Below the pieces are notes generated by a model. It made no database searches. It was not told where the DNA came from and worked only from the letters and a program-made list of their open reading frames with translations. This document shows, piece by piece, positions 60,503-64,000 of a stretch of 64,000 nt of DNA. The stretch's first letter is position 1. Each line of letters begins with the position of its first letter. The translations under genes were made by a program, and so were the position numbers. Origin of the DNA: Paratrimastix pyriformis (Eukaryota > Preaxostyla > Paratrimastigidae); assembly GCA_027972325.1 (NCBI GenBank), contig JAPMOS010000044.1, forward strand, positions 124,001-188,000, given 5' to 3'.

Positions 60503-62740
60503 ATGAGTGCATTTTCTCTGTTTCCCACGGAGTTGCTGATCCACATCATCGACTCGTCTCTCTCTCATCTTCGGACATATTGCCTCTTTCTGTCGGTGAA
60601 TCATCGATTCCGATCGGTGCGTGGGTGCCCTCTGACGCTCTCCTTCGCCTCTACCCGGGAGGGGACGGCCCCCGGTCCGGTTCCGCCCCCGCCCGTCGAG
60701 GCCCTGGTTGCCCTGCTCGCCCCATGTCGCCACTTGCAACAGCTCGAGTTCCACAACGAGCGGGCCCTCATCGGCTGTGGCCGCGACGAGTCCGCCTTCG
60801 GCCCCTGGGTTGACGCCGCATTCCGGGACCACGTGGCCCTGCGGGTGCTCCGGGTCCCATGCGGCAAGGGGCTGGCCCAAGATGCCCTCTGTAGAATCCT
60901 GGGACACTTGCCCGGGCTCGAGGTTCTCTCCCTGGGTGATGCCCGCACGTTCTCCACCCCCCGGTACCGGACGGCCCTCCTCGAGGCCGTTCTGCGCTCG
61001 TGCCCCAAGCTGACGACCCTGAACCTGTCCCTGAGCGACGGCTCCGACACGGCCCCCAACTACAGCGGGCTGGCGAAGTGCCCCGCCCTGCGGCACCTGA
61101 TGGTCAGCGCCCACCGACCCCCCGGCCTCGGCGACGCCCTTGTCGCCCTGCGGCCCGTCATCGAGTCCCTGGAGGCCATCGACGCGGTGCTCGAGGGGCC
61201 CGAGTGGGCCGGCCTGCACCACCTAGCCCTGAGCGAGCTGACCTGGGCCAACCTGCGCAAGGTCCTCGGGGTGCCCTTCCGTCAGCTCGAGTCCCTGCGC
61301 CTGACGGCGGCCGCGTTCGACTCGGGGTCGATTCTGGATGCGGTCCGCCTGCTGGAGGCCAACTGGGGCACCCTGGCCCGGGTCCACGTGGGCCCCCTGC
61401 CCGAGCTGCTGCTCCCCCGGCTGGTGGAGGCCCTGGAGGTGATGCCCTTCCTGAGCCAGGTCGTGCTGCAGGGCGTCCAGCGGGTGCGCCTCTCGGCTCT
61501 GGGGCCGCTCATGGAGCACTTGGAGGTGTTCACCCTGGACACGACCGCCTTCATCGAGGAGGACGCGGTCAGCATCCGAGCGCCCGACCTGCGGGCCCTC
61601 ACCCTGACCTCGGGCCGCTGCCTCCCCGTGGGGCATCTGTCGTTCGACTGCCCGCACCTCGAGTCCCTCGCGCTCCCGCCCACCCCGGGAAAGCAGTCCC
61701 TGGCCACGCTCAGCCTCCGGTGCCCCCGCCTCTGCGAAGTCGGGTCCCTCCCGCCCGAGGCTGCGCTGGACCTTGTCTGCCCCGTGCCCCACCTCGCCAA
61801 GATCACCGGGGTGCGGAGCGCTCTGGAACCGCGCTGGCTGCAGCCCACCACCACTGGCCAGCTGCCCGCGGTGCAGCAGATTGGCACAGTCACCATCACC
61901 AACCCGGATACCCTGACGGGGCTCTGCGGGGGGTCCATCGCCCCGGCACTGACCACCCTGACCGACATCGTGGTGTCCACCCCTGCGGACGCCCTGCCCA
62001 CCGTCGCCGCCTCTGTCCCGGCCGCCGTCTGCTCCCCAGCCCCGAGCCTGATCGACAGCGGCGATTCCGACCCGCCCGTCGCCCGTTCCTTGGCCCTGGG
62101 ACCCACCCTCCGCAGCGTCCAGCTGCTTCTGGGGGCCCTTTCCATGCCTGAGCTGCACGTCCGGGGCCCCGCCCTCGAGAAACTCTCCATCGACTGCGCC
62201 CGGGTCGGCCGGCTCGCCCTCGACGCGCCGCAGCTCTCTCGGCTGACCATCCGCGAGGACCCCGCGGCCACCCGCCACTGCGAGGTCGCCTTTGTCGTCC
62301 GCCCGCCGTCGCTCTCGCTCCTCGAGCTTCGCTGGTTCGAAAAGGGCCCCTTGCTGGCCTTGCTGGGGCAGTCCGCGTCGCGCCTGCAAGTCCTCTGCCT
62401 GGACATCCCGCTCCAAAGTGCCCCCCATTGGAGTGACGTCCATGCGGCGCTCGGCGCCCTGCCCCTGCTGCGCACCCTGATGATTGCGGGCATCCCCGGG
62501 GTGGAGGTTGCCCTTCGGCTCCCCCACGTCATCGACCTCTACGTGCGGTCGAGTTACCAAATGACCAGAATGCTGTGTGAATGCCCCATGTTGGAGCAAC
62601 TCGGATTTGACCACTGCTTCCAACTTCGCGAACTGCATTTCGTGGGTCCTTCTCCCAATCTGCTTTCGGCGCGTGGGATCTCTTCAGATCTCGTCACGAA
62701 GCTTCGTGCCCAATTTCCTGGGGTGGATTCCTGCCATTAG
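60503..62740 (+). CDS. F-box / leucine-rich-repeat-like protein, copy 2
   Basis: Single open frame of 745 residues from MSAFSLFPTELLIHII to the stop at 62740; an upstream in-frame methionine at 60440 is less likely because the F-box begins at once after 60503. F-box-like helices (FPTELLIHIIDSS, YCLFLSVNHRFRSV) precede about 15 irregular leucine-rich units (LPGLEVLSLGDART, CPKLTTLNLSLSDG, LPLLRTLMIAGIPG). Extremely GC-rich codon use until about 62550, then AT-richer. Paralogue of 55684-57889 but without its first intron. Expected role: SCF ubiquitin-ligase substrate receptor; the target is unknown. Confidence 0.8.
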   Translation: MSAFSLFPTELLIHIIDSSLSHLRTYCLFLSVNHRFRSVRGCPLTLSFASTREGTAPGPVPPPPVEALVALLAPCRHLQQLEFHNERALIGCGRDESAFGPWVDAAFRDHVALRVLRVPCGKGLAQDALCRILGHLPGLEVLSLGDARTFSTPRYRTALLEAVLRSCPKLTTLNLSLSDGSDTAPNYSGLAKCPALRHLMVSAHRPPGLGDALVALRPVIESLEAIDAVLEGPEWAGLHHLALSELTWANLRKVLGVPFRQLESLRLTAAAFDSGSILDAVRLLEANWGTLARVHVGPLPELLLPRLVEALEVMPFLSQVVLQGVQRVRLSALGPLMEHLEVFTLDTTAFIEEDAVSIRAPDLRALTLTSGRCLPVGHLSFDCPHLESLALPPTPGKQSLATLSLRCPRLCEVGSLPPEAALDLVCPVPHLAKITGVRSALEPRWLQPTTTGQLPAVQQIGTVTITNPDTLTGLCGGSIAPALTTLTDIVVSTPADALPTVAASVPAAVCSPAPSLIDSGDSDPPVARSLALGPTLRSVQLLLGALSMPELHVRGPALEKLSIDCARVGRLALDAPQLSRLTIREDPAATRHCEVAFVVRPPSLSLLELRWFEKGPLLALLGQSASRLQVLCLDIPLQSAPHWSDVHAALGALPLLRTLMIAGIPGVEVALRLPHVIDLYVRSSYQMTRMLCECPMLEQLGFDHCFQLRELHFVGPSPNLLSARGISSDLVTKLRAQFPGVDSCH

Positions 62741-63999
62741 TAGAGCTCGCGATTGTTTTTTCGTAATCTCGCATTTTTGTGTCTTTTAAAGTTGTTTCGG
62801 TTGTTTTTTTGTTTCCGCCATTTTGGTTAATTTAATTCTGCGCACCAGCAGTGGCGTTCGAACTTCGAATCAGAGGGTGTATAGACAAAGAGGGTGCCAG
62901 CTCACGTCAAGTGCGTCCCATGCGCGGTTCCAACCGTTAAAACTTGGAATTACCTGTGCCAATTTAAATTTTATATCAGAACACAGCAACTTACCGGTGG
63001 ACTTTGCGGGAATCCTTCCTAAACTCGCTGAACCCCATTTCCCGAAAAAAAAATCATCTCTGAATCTTCTTCTTCGATTGTTCCAAATTCTCCTCATAGA
63101 AAATAACCGTCTTCGCGTTGACTTCATTGTGGGCTGGCAATTTCCTGTGTTTTAGCGAGAAGAACTTACTCAACTTTTGTCGTCATCTCCTGTCGGAGGA
63201 TTTCGCAAAGTGAAGCTTGTAATTTCCCGGATTGTTCCTGCTCGATCTCGCTCACCCAGAAGCCGTGTCGCTGCATATTTTTGCAGAATTTATTTTTGTT
63301 TTTTGAGGATTGATTCTCTTTGACGTGAATCCACGCGCATTCAGCCAGGTATCAAGCTGGACTCAGAATCCTCCTATATAAACTGGGGGATCAATAAAAC
63401 CGGCAGCTTTTTATGTTACGTGGGGTCAACGTCCTTTTTATCCGCGTTCTCAATGCCTCACTTTGACACCCGCCATCAGAAAAGCAGCACCTCCGTACCC
63501 CCCTCTTTCCTCGGATTTTTTTTCAGAGGAATCATATGCACGTATATATCTGTGTATACTCAGCGCTTTTCAGCCGCATTTTTTGGCTGGTTCGCGACCT
63601 CGCATATCTCATCGCCATCTGTTGCCAGAGGTCCCCGGTTTTTTCGCTTTGTTTACGGTCTCTCAATTGGCAATAATCATGGGCCTCCGTTTTATCAAGG
63701 TTCTGACTGAGCATTCATATTCTCTCGGAAGTCGTCTCGGAGAAACTTCCGGAATCGTTCACCATCGAGTTCTCACCGAACTTAAGCTAACGGAACCCTT
63801 TGCCTTGCTTGCCTGTAGGTTCTCAGCGATTTTCAGCCAAAACTATCGACCCCCTTTTCCGAAGATGTCGATCAAGTCATCAATGTGGCCCAGCGAGTAA
63901 AATAAACGTTGGGGAACGAGGAAAGTTTGACATTCGTGTTCCCCGTGAAATATAGTCTTGCTTCGGCCTCTCTGTTGGGCATGGGACAACCTGTCTGAC
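62741..63999. other. AT-richer right flank; possible tiny gene at 63679-63900
   Basis: No recognised gene in 62741-63670. From 63679 a short frame starts MGLRFIKVLTEHSYSLGSRL. It either runs to the stop at 63900 or splices (AAG|GTTCTGACT to CCTGTAG|GTTCTC) to a short peptide ending VDQVINVAQRVK. TATATAA at about 63377 lies some 300 bp upstream. I cannot say whether either form is expressed. Confidence 0.25.
63901..63906 (+). promoter_or_regulatory. Possible poly(A) signal AATAAA
   Basis: AATAAA immediately after the stop of the tiny frame at 63679-63900. Suggestive of a transcript end, though a hexamer in AT-rich sequence can occur by chance. Confidence 0.3.
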
Positions 64000-64000
64000 A

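Noticed and set aside
62870-63127. Small basic minus-strand frame (85 residues)
   Set aside because: No domain, no supporting splice signals, and AT-rich context; it could be chance.

Overview
This is a eukaryotic nuclear window, very GC-rich in its coding parts. Almost every recognisable gene is split by short introns that keep the domains in frame. Many introns carry microsatellites or poly-C runs just before the CAG acceptor, and the donors are mostly GTCCG/GTCTG/GTCGG instead of GTRAGT. Gene content (RhoGAP, OTU1, F-box, RRM, YOD1-type zinc finger, arsenite methyltransferase) fits a free-living protist. A GC-rich anaerobic lineage such as Paratrimastix/Preaxostyla is only a guess; nothing here proves the species.

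Layout, left to right. 1-7444 (-): a giant Pro/Ala-rich low-complexity protein with short coiled coils, running off the left edge. 7626-8311 (+): a small EF-hand-like/Met-Gly-Pro/CxxCxGxG protein. 9009-24315 (-): the centrepiece, one ~25-exon gene for a ~3,418-residue megasynthase, FAAL-ACP-KS-AT-DH-KR-ACP-AOS (alpha-oxoamine synthase) with a C-terminal membrane anchor. About 24534-35403 (+): a very large helical-repeat-like protein that I cannot name. 35815-37065 (+): the C-terminal remnant of a LINE with a restriction-like endonuclease. 37450-38600: unassigned coding-like exons. 38740-39315 (-): a fragment of large-subunit rRNA with inserts. 39387-40469 (-): a secreted, probably GPI-anchored cysteine protein. 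41840-43485 (-): RsmH/MraW methyltransferase. 43499-44947 (-): OTU1/YOD1 deubiquitinase. 45048-51889 (+): a Kelch-RhoGAP-SH3 protein. 52010-52541 (-): an ASCH-domain protein. 52.6-53.4 kb (+): an unrecognised gene. 54636-55625 (-): a two-RRM RBPMS-like protein. 55684-57889 (+) and 60503-62740 (+): two paralogous F-box/leucine-rich proteins. These flank 58141-60310 (-), an arsenite methyltransferase with a long Cys-Gly tail. The right 1.2 kb is AT-richer and mostly empty.

The most interesting system is the megasynthase. FAAL would load a free fatty acid on ACP1; KS/AT/KR/DH would add one or more malonyl units; the AOS would release the chain by decarboxylative condensation with an amino acid at a membrane. 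With myristate, one cycle and serine this would give 3-keto-sphing-4-enine, a sphingoid base made by one polypeptide (inference). Other leads are the Cys-rich arsenic methyltransferase, the unusual 5' splice-site consensus, three families of near-identical repeats in introns of the megasynthase gene, and the isolated LSU rRNA fragment.
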